A DNA stretch of 36,462 nt. It comes from Silvanigrellaceae bacterium. Its GTDB lineage: Bacteria > Bdellovibrionota_B > Oligoflexia > Silvanigrellales > CANGWC01. This document shows positions 9,166 through 19,128 of this stretch, piece by piece. Where the stretch lies: assembly GCA_947457515.1 (NCBI GenBank), contig CANGWC010000008.1, positions 1 through 36,462 on the forward strand, in the 5' to 3' direction. Position numbers and translations under genes: made by a program. The notes below the pieces were generated by a model. That model had not been told where the DNA came from and did not search any database. It saw only the letters and a list, made by a program, of their open reading frames with translations. The first letter of the stretch is position 1. Every line of letters begins with the position of its first letter.

Positions 9166-9801
9166 TTATTTTAATGTCCACAAAAGCGCTTCAAAAGTTT
9201 CCATGATTTGAATATCTTCATCATTGGGGATTCTATGAATATCAATTCTTCCCTCAGGATCCGCTGCTCCTTCTGTTGAAAGAATGATTTTTTTTGCATG
9301 CAATAATTTGATCTCATTTCGTATGATAAGAGTAAACTGTAGTTTCTGGATATCTCCTGGGCTTATAGATATCACGGATTCTGAAACGGTATCTGTGATT
9401 TCTCCTTGCGGTATTGCTTCAATCATTTGAGGAGTCACTCCCACCAAATCTGCAATAAAATAATAATATTGAATCATCAAATCTAAAAAATCTTTAAAAT
9501 CTTCAGCTTTATCGGTAAAAGTTATATTAAACCCATGTACTAGCATATATTCTGTAATCTGCTCTAAACCAAATCTTTCATTTCTCAAAAAATGAAGTCT
9601 TGTGAGTAAAATACCTACAACGTCCATAATACACATGGATCTTTCTATTTTTTGAGAAAATTGATTCACTTCACGTATTATCGCATCTACTTGAGCAGGG
9701 ATAAGACTCACTTCTAAAACTCTTTTTTGATATTGAAATTTAGAAGCGCCAAAAGCAGTGGATATCATCCCTAGAAGCATGAAGACAAAAGAGAGATACA
9801 T
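9166..9801 (-). CDS. Hypothetical exported protein
   Basis: 211 aa ORF with signal peptide MYLSFVFMLLGMISTAFGAS; no recognised domain. Confidence 0.65.
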   Translation of the reverse strand: MYLSFVFMLLGMISTAFGASKFQYQKRVLEVSLIPAQVDAIIREVNQFSQKIERSMCIMDVVGILLTRLHFLRNERFGLEQITEYMLVHGFNITFTDKAEDFKDFLDLMIQYYYFIADLVGVTPQMIEAIPQGEITDTVSESVISISPGDIQKLQFTLIIRNEIKLLHAKKIILSTEGAADPEGRIDIHRIPNDEDIQIMETFEALLWTLK

Positions 9802-9883
9802 CGGGGATCCTTTTTTCTGAATAGATTATAAGTGATCAAATGGGAATGCTAGTTGAGCATCAAGTTATTTTGGGAGGAGTGAA

Positions 9884-9910
9884 ATTACTTACCCTACGGA
9901 TTGCCCCTAG
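9884..9910 (+). pseudogene. Residual 3' tail of a duplicated copy of the 7877..9046 gene
   Basis: ATTACTTACCCTACGGATTGCCCCTAG (ITYPTDCP*) nearly matches ATTACTTACCCTACAGATTGTCCTTCGACTTAA (ITYPTDCPST*) at 9014-9046. Confidence 0.65.
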
Positions 9911-10170
9911 CACTCATCATTTAGCTGATGAATTGTAGTATCGGAATTCACTTTGTTAAGATCTGTTTGATCTTGACCACACCCAATTTGATCATAAAAC
10001 ATTAAAGTTCTTGATGGAATAAGTTCAACTAGGGACTTTAAATAAGCATGATCTAAACCTGGGCCTCCATGAATCATAATGAGCGGAGGGCCTTGACCTA
10101 TTATTTTTATGAAAGTTGGTCCTGTTTCAGTGTGAATGAAATCTCCATTCTGAAATTTTTTAAAGTCCAC
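9907..10170 (-). pseudogene. N-terminal fragment of an alpha/beta hydrolase (proline iminopeptidase-like)
   Basis: GPPLIMIHGGPGLDHAYLKSL...LMFYDQIGCGQDQTDL is the oxyanion/HGGPG region of prolyl iminopeptidases; the ORF stops at 87 aa, well short of a catalytic domain. Confidence 0.8.
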
Positions 10171-10277
10171 ACGATACCCTCAAGATCAAAATTAAATTTT
10201 GATCTTGATATTACAATAAAAAAATCAATAGCATAAGTATTAAGAATCATTTGTAATAAAGATCCCCGTTTCACATC

Positions 10278-11336
10278 TGAAGTGCAACACCTGAGGTAAA
10301 TAGAATAAGTCACGTGAAGTTGATAATCTCGAAGGGTCAAACTAAGAGAGATTATCATGCCCAAAGGCTACAAACACGTGACTCGAGATCAAAGATCTCA
10401 AATTTATATACTTCATGCAAGCAGATTCTCATTGCGTGAAATTGCAAGACAATTGGGAATAAGTGCCTCAACGGTTAGCCGAGAGATCCATAGAAACAGC
10501 GGAGTTAAGAACTATTCTGTAGAAGAATCAGATAAGAAAGCCAAAGAGCGTAGAACTCAAGCGAGCAGTGGATCTCGAAAACTCGTAGGTTGGGTAAAAG
10601 ATCAGGTTATAGAATGGCTAGCACATCAGTGGAGTCCAGATCAGATATCGGGCAGGTTAAAGTTAGAACACGGGATAAGTCTGAGTCATGAAAGTATTTA
10701 TCGATTGATAAGGTTAGACAAGAAGCAAGGGGGAACTCTTTACGAGAACCTAAGGCATAGAGGAAAGCCTTATAATAAAAGGGTATCTTTAACATCAGGT
10801 CGTGGTTGCATACCTCATCGGGTAGATATAGATAAACGCCCTGAAATCGTGGAGAAAAAGGAACGAATAGGTGATTGGGAAGGAGATACGATTATAGGAG
10901 CAGGACATCAAGGAGTTATCTTAACGTACGTAGATAGGTGTTCTAAATATTTAATGGCAGAAGTCATAGGGAATAAAACAATGGACTGTACAACAGCAGC
11001 AACGATAAAACGATTTAGACAATTACCTCACGAAATCCGTACCATCACCTATGATAATGGTAAAGAATTTGCTGGTCACTTAGAAATAAGCAAGAAATTG
11101 AATGTTAACTGTTACTTTGCAAAACCTTATCATTCTTGGGAAAGAGGGCTTAATGAGCATACAAATGGATTGATCCGTCAGTATTTACCAAAATCTACAG
11201 ACTTAACAATGGTATCCAAGAAAAGACTGCAAGAAATTGAAAATGAGATTAACAACCGACCTCGAAAAGTGTTAAATTATCAAACACCCGCAGAGGTATT
11301 CTTCTCTCATGTGAATAACCCTAGTGTTGCACTTCA
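10278..11336 (+). mobile_element. IS30-family insertion sequence
   Basis: 13-bp perfect terminal inverted repeats TGAAGTGCAACAC (10278-10290) and GTGTTGCACTTCA (11324-11336) flank an IS30-type transposase. Exact outer ends and TSD not resolved. Confidence 0.85.
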
Positions 11337-11343
11337 TAGTTGA
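10357..11343 (+). CDS. IS30-family transposase
   Basis: N-term HTH (SLREIARQLGISASTVSREIHRN); DDE core IGDWEGDTIIG, TYDNGKEFAGH, SWERGLNEHTNGLIRQYLPK. Confidence 0.95.
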   Translation: MPKGYKHVTRDQRSQIYILHASRFSLREIARQLGISASTVSREIHRNSGVKNYSVEESDKKAKERRTQASSGSRKLVGWVKDQVIEWLAHQWSPDQISGRLKLEHGISLSHESIYRLIRLDKKQGGTLYENLRHRGKPYNKRVSLTSGRGCIPHRVDIDKRPEIVEKKERIGDWEGDTIIGAGHQGVILTYVDRCSKYLMAEVIGNKTMDCTTAATIKRFRQLPHEIRTITYDNGKEFAGHLEISKKLNVNCYFAKPYHSWERGLNEHTNGLIRQYLPKSTDLTMVSKKRLQEIENEINNRPRKVLNYQTPAEVFFSHVNNPSVALHS

Positions 11344-11360
11344 ATGGGCGGATTAATTTA

Positions 11361-13421
11361 CTACTGACCCAAGATCTTTTGCTGTAATACTAAAGGTAAC
11401 GGATGATACGTAGCCAATTTAGCTGAGCTGCTAGCCCTACCTTGTGAAAGAGATCTCAGATCTGTTTCATACCCAAAAGTTTCACCTAATGGGATCTTAC
11501 TTTTGATAGTGCATAGACTTCTTTGAGATTGAACGTCCTCTATTTGGCCTCTTCGACTTTGAACATCAGCAATCACTGCTCCACTAAATTCATCAGGGAC
11601 TGTGATCTCAACATCCATAATAGGTTCCATAAGTTTAGGTTTAGCTTTTTGGAGGGCCTGACGTAAAGCTTCTACGGATGCAATTTTTAAAGAAACTTCT
11701 TCTGGAGGAAGACCGGGAGGTTGTGTTTCGACTTTAAGAACTGTGCATTTAACATTCACAACGGGATACCCGAGTAAAGGTCCAACATTAAGAGCATCTT
11801 TTAGTGTGTCTTTAAGAAGAGGTATTTTAGAAATATCTACAGATGATTCTAAAGCAGTTTGTGGTTCTATTTTCAGAGTGACTGTGACTTCAACCTTAGT
11901 TCCTGGTTTACAATAAGTTTCTGTTTCTGTAACAGATTGATTGATACTTTCTCTATAAGAGACTTGAGGTTTACCCATCTGAGTCGGGATCTTAAATTCA
12001 CGATTTAATCTATCAATAATAATTTGAAGATGCAGTTCTCCCATTCCAGAGATCATCATCTGACCGGTTTCTCCATTTTGAGAAATCTTCATGGATGGAT
12101 CTTCTAAAGAAAATCTTTGAAGCTGTGCTGATAATTTATCACTGTCTTGAGAATTTTCGGGTTCTACAATCACAGAAACAACAGGTTCTGGAAAAGGAAT
12201 CGAAGGATAAATAATAGGATGATCTTCAAAACTCAGAGTGTCTCCCGTTTGAGAAAATTTGAGTCCCACTAAAGCTATGATCTCACCGGCTTGAGCCTGA
12301 TCTTTCTCCTGACGAGAATTGGCATGCATTGAGAAAATCTTGAGAGGTTTTTCCCGTTTACGTCGATTGCCATTCCATAAAGCTTGTCCTAAACGAAATG
12401 ACCCGGAATAGATCCGTACAAAAAACAGCATCCCCACAAAAGGATCTAGCATCATCTTAAAAATCACACCGGAGAATTTATCTTCCACAGAAGAAGTTCG
12501 CACTTCTTCTAATAAAGGATTTGCCTCAGCGTTATCCCAAACAGCTTGAGAGCCTCTCCATTCTTTAAAATCCATAGGCGAAGGGAGGTAATCTGAAGCT
12601 GCATTTAAAAGAGGTTGAACTCCTTTATTTTTAAAGGAAGAGCCTAATAAGACAGGAGTTAATGTACGATGAATACATGCTCTACGTATGGCTTTTTTAA
12701 GGGCTTCAGGAGTGATAATTTCTTCACCAAGATACGCGGAAGCGATTTCATCATCCACATCAGAAAGAGCTTCTATCATCTCTATACGGGCAGCTTCCAC
12801 TTCTTCTTGAAACTCTTTGGGGATAGGAAGAGTCTTAAATGCGACATCTTTATCATCACCCCAAAGAAGAAACTCTTCAGAAATGAGATCAAAGATCCCT
12901 TGGAAAACTTCTGTAGATCCTTTGACTTCAAAGAAAGGTAATTGAAGTAAGAGTGGTTGAGTGAGAAGACGTTCCCGCATAGAATTTAAGCAGAGATCGA
13001 CACTTGCTCCCACTTTATCCATTTTATTGAGAAATGCGATGCGTGAAACTCCGTATCTATCTGCTTGTCTCCAAACTGTTTCCGATTGAGGTTCAACTCC
13101 TTGAGAAGCATCAAATAGAGCAATCACTCCATCTAGAACTCTTAAAGATCTTTCAACTTCTATTGTGAAATCAACATGTCCTGGAGTATCCATAAGATGG
13201 ATAGTGGTATCTTCCCAAAGAAATGTTGTTGCGGCTGCAGTGATCGTGATCCCACGTTCTTGTTCCTGGAGCATCCAGTCCATGGTGGCAGTGCCTTCAT
13301 GGACTTCTCCCATTTTATAACTTTTACCTGTAATAAAAAGAAAACGTTCCGTAGTTGTTGTTTTACCAGCATCAATATGGGCCATAATGCCCAAAATACG
13401 GATCTTATCAAGATTACTCAT
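11361..13421 (-). CDS. fusA: Elongation factor G
   Basis: GIMAHIDAGKTTTTERFLF, DTPGHVDFTIEVERSLRVLDG, NKMDKVGA; 686 aa; adjacent to rpsG/rpsL. Confidence 0.95.
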   Translation of the reverse strand: MSNLDKIRILGIMAHIDAGKTTTTERFLFITGKSYKMGEVHEGTATMDWMLQEQERGITITAAATTFLWEDTTIHLMDTPGHVDFTIEVERSLRVLDGVIALFDASQGVEPQSETVWRQADRYGVSRIAFLNKMDKVGASVDLCLNSMRERLLTQPLLLQLPFFEVKGSTEVFQGIFDLISEEFLLWGDDKDVAFKTLPIPKEFQEEVEAARIEMIEALSDVDDEIASAYLGEEIITPEALKKAIRRACIHRTLTPVLLGSSFKNKGVQPLLNAASDYLPSPMDFKEWRGSQAVWDNAEANPLLEEVRTSSVEDKFSGVIFKMMLDPFVGMLFFVRIYSGSFRLGQALWNGNRRKREKPLKIFSMHANSRQEKDQAQAGEIIALVGLKFSQTGDTLSFEDHPIIYPSIPFPEPVVSVIVEPENSQDSDKLSAQLQRFSLEDPSMKISQNGETGQMMISGMGELHLQIIIDRLNREFKIPTQMGKPQVSYRESINQSVTETETYCKPGTKVEVTVTLKIEPQTALESSVDISKIPLLKDTLKDALNVGPLLGYPVVNVKCTVLKVETQPPGLPPEEVSLKIASVEALRQALQKAKPKLMEPIMDVEITVPDEFSGAVIADVQSRRGQIEDVQSQRSLCTIKSKIPLGETFGYETDLRSLSQGRASSSAKLATYHPLPLVLQQKILGQ

Positions 13422-13466
13422 GCAGCTCTTGAATCAACAAATGTCATAGGAAGACTGATGATAGAT

Positions 13467-14353
<887 letters not shown>

Positions 14354-14391
14354 ATAATATCCTAGACCTCTGTAATAATGCCCTGTTGCTT

Positions 14392-15051
14392 TTACGTCAA
14401 GCCTTCTTTAGAGCAGACTTTTGAAAGAACACAATCTCCACACTGAGGATTTCTTGCCATACATACGTATCTTCCATGATTTACCATTAAAATATTTGCT
14501 TTAGCCGCATATTTTTTAGGAAGAATTTTGACTAAAACATCATGAGCTTGATTCCTTGATGCACTCATAGGAACCCATCCCAATCTTTGAGATAATCGAT
14601 ACACGTGAGTATCCACCCCAATTAAAGGATCCCCATAAAGGATATTCAAAACAACATGGGAAGTTTTGATACCAACACCTGGTAAACTTTGAAGTTCTTC
14701 ATCTTTCCGGGGAACATTCCCTTGAAATTTATCTAAAATAATATTGGCCATCAATACTGCATTTTTAGCTTTTGTTTTGGCTAATCCTATTGTTTTAATT
14801 AAAGGATAAAAACCTTCTTCTTTTAACTCTTTAAGATCATTTGGTCCAAAGTCTTTTTTCTTATCTAAAATAGGTCCCATCACTTTATTTACGCTCTTAT
14901 CTGTTGTTTGAGCACTGAGCATAACAGCCAGTAATAATTGAAAAGAAGTATTGTGGATCAATTCGCACTTCACATTTGGCCACTTTTGTTCTAGTAAACT
15001 AAACGTTAAAGATATTTTTTTTTTATCCAAGACACTTCTCCCATTATTCAA
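14392..15051 (-). CDS. nth: Endonuclease III (non-ATG start, TTG at 15049-15051)
   Basis: [46 protein letters not shown]; Fe-S motif C-x6-C-x2-C-x5-C ([17 protein letters not shown]). Confidence 0.93.
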   Translation of the reverse strand: MNNGRSVLDKKKISLTFSLLEQKWPNVKCELIHNTSFQLLLAVMLSAQTTDKSVNKVMGPILDKKKDFGPNDLKELKEEGFYPLIKTIGLAKTKAKNAVLMANIILDKFQGNVPRKDEELQSLPGVGIKTSHVVLNILYGDPLIGVDTHVYRLSQRLGWVPMSASRNQAHDVLVKILPKKYAAKANILMVNHGRYVCMARNPQCGDCVLSKVCSKEGLT

Positions 15052-15086
15052 TTAAATATTTAATTATTTTTTTAAAAAACACAAAT

Positions 15087-16061
15087 ATGAGTATCTTATC
15101 ACTTATTGCGTCAGCATCTGTCGCCCTAAACTCTTTAGGCCATATCCCTATGAATCCATCTTATTTAAAGGTAAGTTATCCTTCTATTCTAAAACAGCTC
15201 CCGGATCTTTTAAAAAGATCATCTTCTTTCATCCTTCATCCAGTAGATTCAGAACAATTAGAAATATTAAAAAAGAATATAACTAGATTTCTAATAGAAA
15301 ACATTCCTTCTAATCCAAAATATTTTGAATTTAAAGAACTGCAAATTCAAAATCCTGATAATATTTGTAACGCTACGATAAAAATTAATACACCTGATGA
15401 TTTTGCTGATTGGCCCGAATTATCCCAGGCACAATACAACGACCGGCTACGCCTTTTGTCCGATGCAGCTAGTTTAAGAGAGCTTTATAAAAAAGATCCT
15501 AAACAAGGGATTCAAGTTGCTCAAAATTGCATTTCTCAAGCAACTGTTCTCATTCAGCAAGAACCTGAGAAATATAAAACCTTATTAAAATATCTGGAAC
15601 TCCAAGGCATTATTCCTGAAATTCTTCTTTATGCTATTGCTCAAAAAGAAACCGGATTTTCTGACTCTGAGGGGAATATTATTTTAGGCCCTGGTTCGTT
15701 ACCAGATGCAGGTAATGGAAACGGGTTCATGCAAATTATAAGTTACTATAAATCTAACAATAGACATGCATATATTCCTTATGACTCATTTATCTGGTTT
15801 TTGGTAAAAAATAATATTATTTTTAACATAAAAAGCGGTACAACGGTGCTGACTTTTAAATTAGTAGAAATTACTGAGGGCCATCCTTCAGAAGAAAGAT
15901 TGCTACAAGTTTCTATCTTAACCCTGTTAGCTCGCTATAACGCAGCTGCGGATCCTTATGAATATGCTCGCCATGTTATAGCTATTTATAACAGAATTTT
16001 AGAAACCCCAACTTTACCACCAAGTTATAAAGAAAAATATAGACCTATCCCTCAAATTTAA
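15087..16061 (+). CDS. Exported SLT/lysozyme-fold (lytic transglycosylase-like) protein, paralogue 1
   Basis: C-terminal LLYAIAQKETG...NGNGFMQI...LLARYNAAADPYEYARHVIAIYN follows the SLT order E-[ST]-G / G-x-MQI / YNAG. N-terminal domain shared with 16370..17374. Confidence 0.65.
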   Translation: MSILSLIASASVALNSLGHIPMNPSYLKVSYPSILKQLPDLLKRSSSFILHPVDSEQLEILKKNITRFLIENIPSNPKYFEFKELQIQNPDNICNATIKINTPDDFADWPELSQAQYNDRLRLLSDAASLRELYKKDPKQGIQVAQNCISQATVLIQQEPEKYKTLLKYLELQGIIPEILLYAIAQKETGFSDSEGNIILGPGSLPDAGNGNGFMQIISYYKSNNRHAYIPYDSFIWFLVKNNIIFNIKSGTTVLTFKLVEITEGHPSEERLLQVSILTLLARYNAAADPYEYARHVIAIYNRILETPTLPPSYKEKYRPIPQI

Positions 16062-16335
16062 AACTGATAAAATTTGCAGTCAGACAGCACAAATTATTTC
16101 TCAGAAAAAAGTTTTTACCTAACCATCATGACTTTGATCTCGTAGGGCATCACACATCCCAATCTTTACGCTACTTTACCGATCTTATCTATTTCAACTA
16201 TCTGTAATGACTCAAAAGAATTATATAGCTCAGTTTACTCTTCACATTTGGCTATTCTTGATTTATCAACCTAAAAATTCAAAAACTCCTCTTTCTATTT
16301 TAATAACTTAGACCAGTTCTCTAAAATAATTATTG

Positions 16336-16366
16336 ATTATTTTATAAAAATTTTTTATAAAATAAT
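16336..16366. repeat. 31-bp AT-rich inverted repeat (15-bp perfect arms, 1-nt centre) upstream of the second SLT-like gene
   Basis: ATTATTTTATAAAAA (16336-16350) T TTTTTATAAAATAAT (16352-16366); the ATG is at 16370. Confidence 0.85.
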
Positions 16367-16369
16367 AAT

Positions 16370-17374
16370 ATGAATCTCTTTTCAACTGGTTTATCTTTAA
16401 TTCTAATGACAAACTCTATTGGCCATACCCCCCCGTCTCATCTGCAACCACAAGATGTTGCACAAAAAGCATCTCATTTTATTCTCCATCCAGGAGATCC
16501 TGAGCAATTAGAGAAATTACAAGAAGACATAAGATCTTTTATGATCAAAAACGCTCCTATAAATCCAGAATATTTTACAATTTTTAAGTCTTCAGAAAAT
16601 AGCCAAAATCCTAATGATATTTGTGGGTCTACAATCAGTATTAATACAGGAAAAGATATTAGCTTATGGCCCGTGTTTACGCATAATCAATATGACTACT
16701 GGCTATCTTTTCTTCGTGATGCAAATAAACTCAGAGAACTCTATAAAGAAAATATTAAAGCTGGAAGAGCAGCTGCTAGACAATGTAGTTATTTGGCAAG
16801 TCATGATATTCAACAAAAATCTGAAAAGTATAGAATATTATTAGAATATCTACAAATTCACAATATTGAACTTACAGTTCTTCTTCATGCTATCGGTCAA
16901 CAAGAAACGGGAACTATAGATACTCATGGACAAATTGTTGGAGAACTTGGAACAGCAAAAGATAACAATAATGGACGAGGGTCATTGCAAATTGTGAGTA
17001 TTTATAAGTTCATTAATCTAAATACATTTGATCGAACTCAATATATCTCCCGCTACTCATTTATATGGGATTTAGTGACTCATAATATTAGGAGCAATAT
17101 GCAAGCTGCCGCAGACGTTCTTCTAACTAAAATAATAGAAGCAGTTGGGCCAAACCCTTCACCAGAAGCATTAAGGAATCTTCCTTTATCAAAGGTGTTA
17201 GCACGTTATAATGCAGGTGCTGATCCTGCTGGATATGCTAAGAAAGTTATTTATTATTATAATTTATTTTATCCAGTTTTTTTTGATGAGGCTGGGTACC
17301 CATACAGCCTAGAAACCTTCTCCATACCTCAAACTACCGATATTCTAAAAACCGTCTTCACTCAGCAGTTATAA
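16370..17374 (+). CDS. Exported SLT/lysozyme-fold (lytic transglycosylase-like) protein, paralogue 2
   Basis: LLHAIGQQETG...NNGRGSLQIVSIYK...VLARYNAGADPAGYAKKVIYYYN. Clear paralogue of 15087..16061 (HFILHPGDPEQLEKLQEDI / SFILHPVDSEQLEILKKNI). Confidence 0.7.
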   Translation: MNLFSTGLSLILMTNSIGHTPPSHLQPQDVAQKASHFILHPGDPEQLEKLQEDIRSFMIKNAPINPEYFTIFKSSENSQNPNDICGSTISINTGKDISLWPVFTHNQYDYWLSFLRDANKLRELYKENIKAGRAAARQCSYLASHDIQQKSEKYRILLEYLQIHNIELTVLLHAIGQQETGTIDTHGQIVGELGTAKDNNNGRGSLQIVSIYKFINLNTFDRTQYISRYSFIWDLVTHNIRSNMQAAADVLLTKIIEAVGPNPSPEALRNLPLSKVLARYNAGADPAGYAKKVIYYYNLFYPVFFDEAGYPYSLETFSIPQTTDILKTVFTQQL

Positions 17375-17463
17375 CCCTTGCCCTCCTCAGAAATAGACAT
17401 TGAGTTTACTTATGTGCTCTGACTGTTTTCCCAAAATAGCCAGAATCGTGTATCTTAATCTCT

Positions 17464-19080
17464 ATGAAAAAATTATATTACCTCTCTCTACTTCTCAATT
17501 TTTCATCTCTATTTGCTTATCATCTTTCCACTCCTAGCTCTTATGCTACAGAGGCTGGAGCTAATATCTTTAAGCAAAAAGGTAACGCTATCGATGCTAT
17601 TATCGCTGCTTCGTTAACTTTAAATGTCAGTGATCCTCATATGATGGGAATTGGTGGTGGTGGAATTGCATTGGTTTGGTTTAAAAATAAAGCTTATGTC
17701 ATTGAACATAGAGAAGAGTCTCCAGCTCATTTCCCAGCAAAAGATTTTCTTCTCCAAAAAATGCAACTCCCTTATCATGAATTTACAGCTCTTTCTTCTT
17801 CCGTAGGTGTTCCTGGAACGGTTGCTGGAATAGGACATCTCTCTAAAACATTTGGCCGTATTTCTTGGGATAAACTTTTCCCGGATGCGATTAAACATGC
17901 TAAAGATGGAGTCACAATACTCCCTAAAGCTTATGTAAGACTTCAAGAAAATTGGATTAGACTTCATAATGAAGCTAAAAAAATCTTTGGGGAACAGGGT
18001 AGAATACTTTCACCCTCTTCAAAGCTTGTTCAAAAAGATCTGGCTAGAACTTTAGAAACTCTTAAAAAAGAAAAAGCAGGATCTTTCTACTACGGAAACT
18101 TTGGAAGAGAGTGGTTAAAATCTGCTCAAACTCTAGGAGTTTCCATTGATGATTCTGATCTTAAAGAATATAAAGTTCGGACTCCAGAACCTGTCACTTT
18201 TAATGTTTTTGGAGTCAAAGGCATAACTGTTCCACCTCCTAGTGAAGGTGGTATTATGGTAGGCGCAGCTCTTCGTTACTTAGAACATCACTATAAAAAA
18301 TTATCCATAGCTCCTAATAGTCTACATAGAGTCATCACAACCGCTGAAACACTCAAAGAATTTGCGAAGTTCTCAAAAAAGAATATTGGAGATCTGGATT
18401 CATTTAATATGCCTCAGTTTTATGGAAGTGCTGAAGAACAAAAAATCTGGAAAACTTTAGATGCTACTTTAAAAATCAAATTAGATGCTTTACCTAAAGA
18501 CATAAAAGCATCTACCTCTCGTATTCCACAAAAATCCACTCCTGAATTAGGACATACTGCTCATTTAATCGCTATAGATGATGACTCTCTTGTGTCTTAT
18601 TCAACAACCATCGAACAGTTTTATGGATCTGGACATGTTCCTCCAGGATTTGGTTTTCTCCTTAATAATGAACTCACTGACTTTGATTCAGAAGGACCTA
18701 ATATAGCAGAACCTAAGAAACGTCCCCGAAGTTCAATGGCTCCCACTCTGTTCTTAAAAAATAACAAACCTTATTTAACCGTAGGTTGTGCAGGAGGAAT
18801 GAGAATACCCTGGGCAATTGTAGAACTTTTGGAAAATATTTTTATCTTTAAAATGTCTATAGATGAAGCTATGAGCTATGGACGAATCTATCTTCATGCA
18901 GATAATACTCTTGAAATTGAACCTCAATACGCACCTCAAAGTCTTAAACTTGAGAACTTCGGTTATAAAGTCCAATTACTCGATCCCGTTCGTACAATTG
19001 CACAAGCTTGCATGAAAAACCCTAAAGGGAAAGCTTGGAAATGTGTTGCTGATCCTAGATATCACGGAACAGCATTCTAA
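17464..19080 (+). CDS. ggt: Gamma-glutamyltransferase family protein
   Basis: SSYATEAGANIFKQKGNAIDAIIAASLTLNVSDPHMMGIGGGG; HTAHLIAIDDDSLVSYSTTIEQFYGSGHVPPGFGFLLNNELTDF; RPRSSMAPTL. Confidence 0.92.
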   Translation: MKKLYYLSLLLNFSSLFAYHLSTPSSYATEAGANIFKQKGNAIDAIIAASLTLNVSDPHMMGIGGGGIALVWFKNKAYVIEHREESPAHFPAKDFLLQKMQLPYHEFTALSSSVGVPGTVAGIGHLSKTFGRISWDKLFPDAIKHAKDGVTILPKAYVRLQENWIRLHNEAKKIFGEQGRILSPSSKLVQKDLARTLETLKKEKAGSFYYGNFGREWLKSAQTLGVSIDDSDLKEYKVRTPEPVTFNVFGVKGITVPPPSEGGIMVGAALRYLEHHYKKLSIAPNSLHRVITTAETLKEFAKFSKKNIGDLDSFNMPQFYGSAEEQKIWKTLDATLKIKLDALPKDIKASTSRIPQKSTPELGHTAHLIAIDDDSLVSYSTTIEQFYGSGHVPPGFGFLLNNELTDFDSEGPNIAEPKKRPRSSMAPTLFLKNNKPYLTVGCAGGMRIPWAIVELLENIFIFKMSIDEAMSYGRIYLHADNTLEIEPQYAPQSLKLENFGYKVQLLDPVRTIAQACMKNPKGKAWKCVADPRYHGTAF

Positions 19081-19128
19081 ATTACAGATCCAAAAACGTT
19101 ACATTAAAACTGAAGAACTTATCTTCAA

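Noticed and set aside
10107-10364. 85-aa minus-strand ORF upstream of the hydrolase fragment
   Set aside because: Crosses the left IR of the IS30 element and the intergenic gap; sequence has no domain pattern, likely chance.
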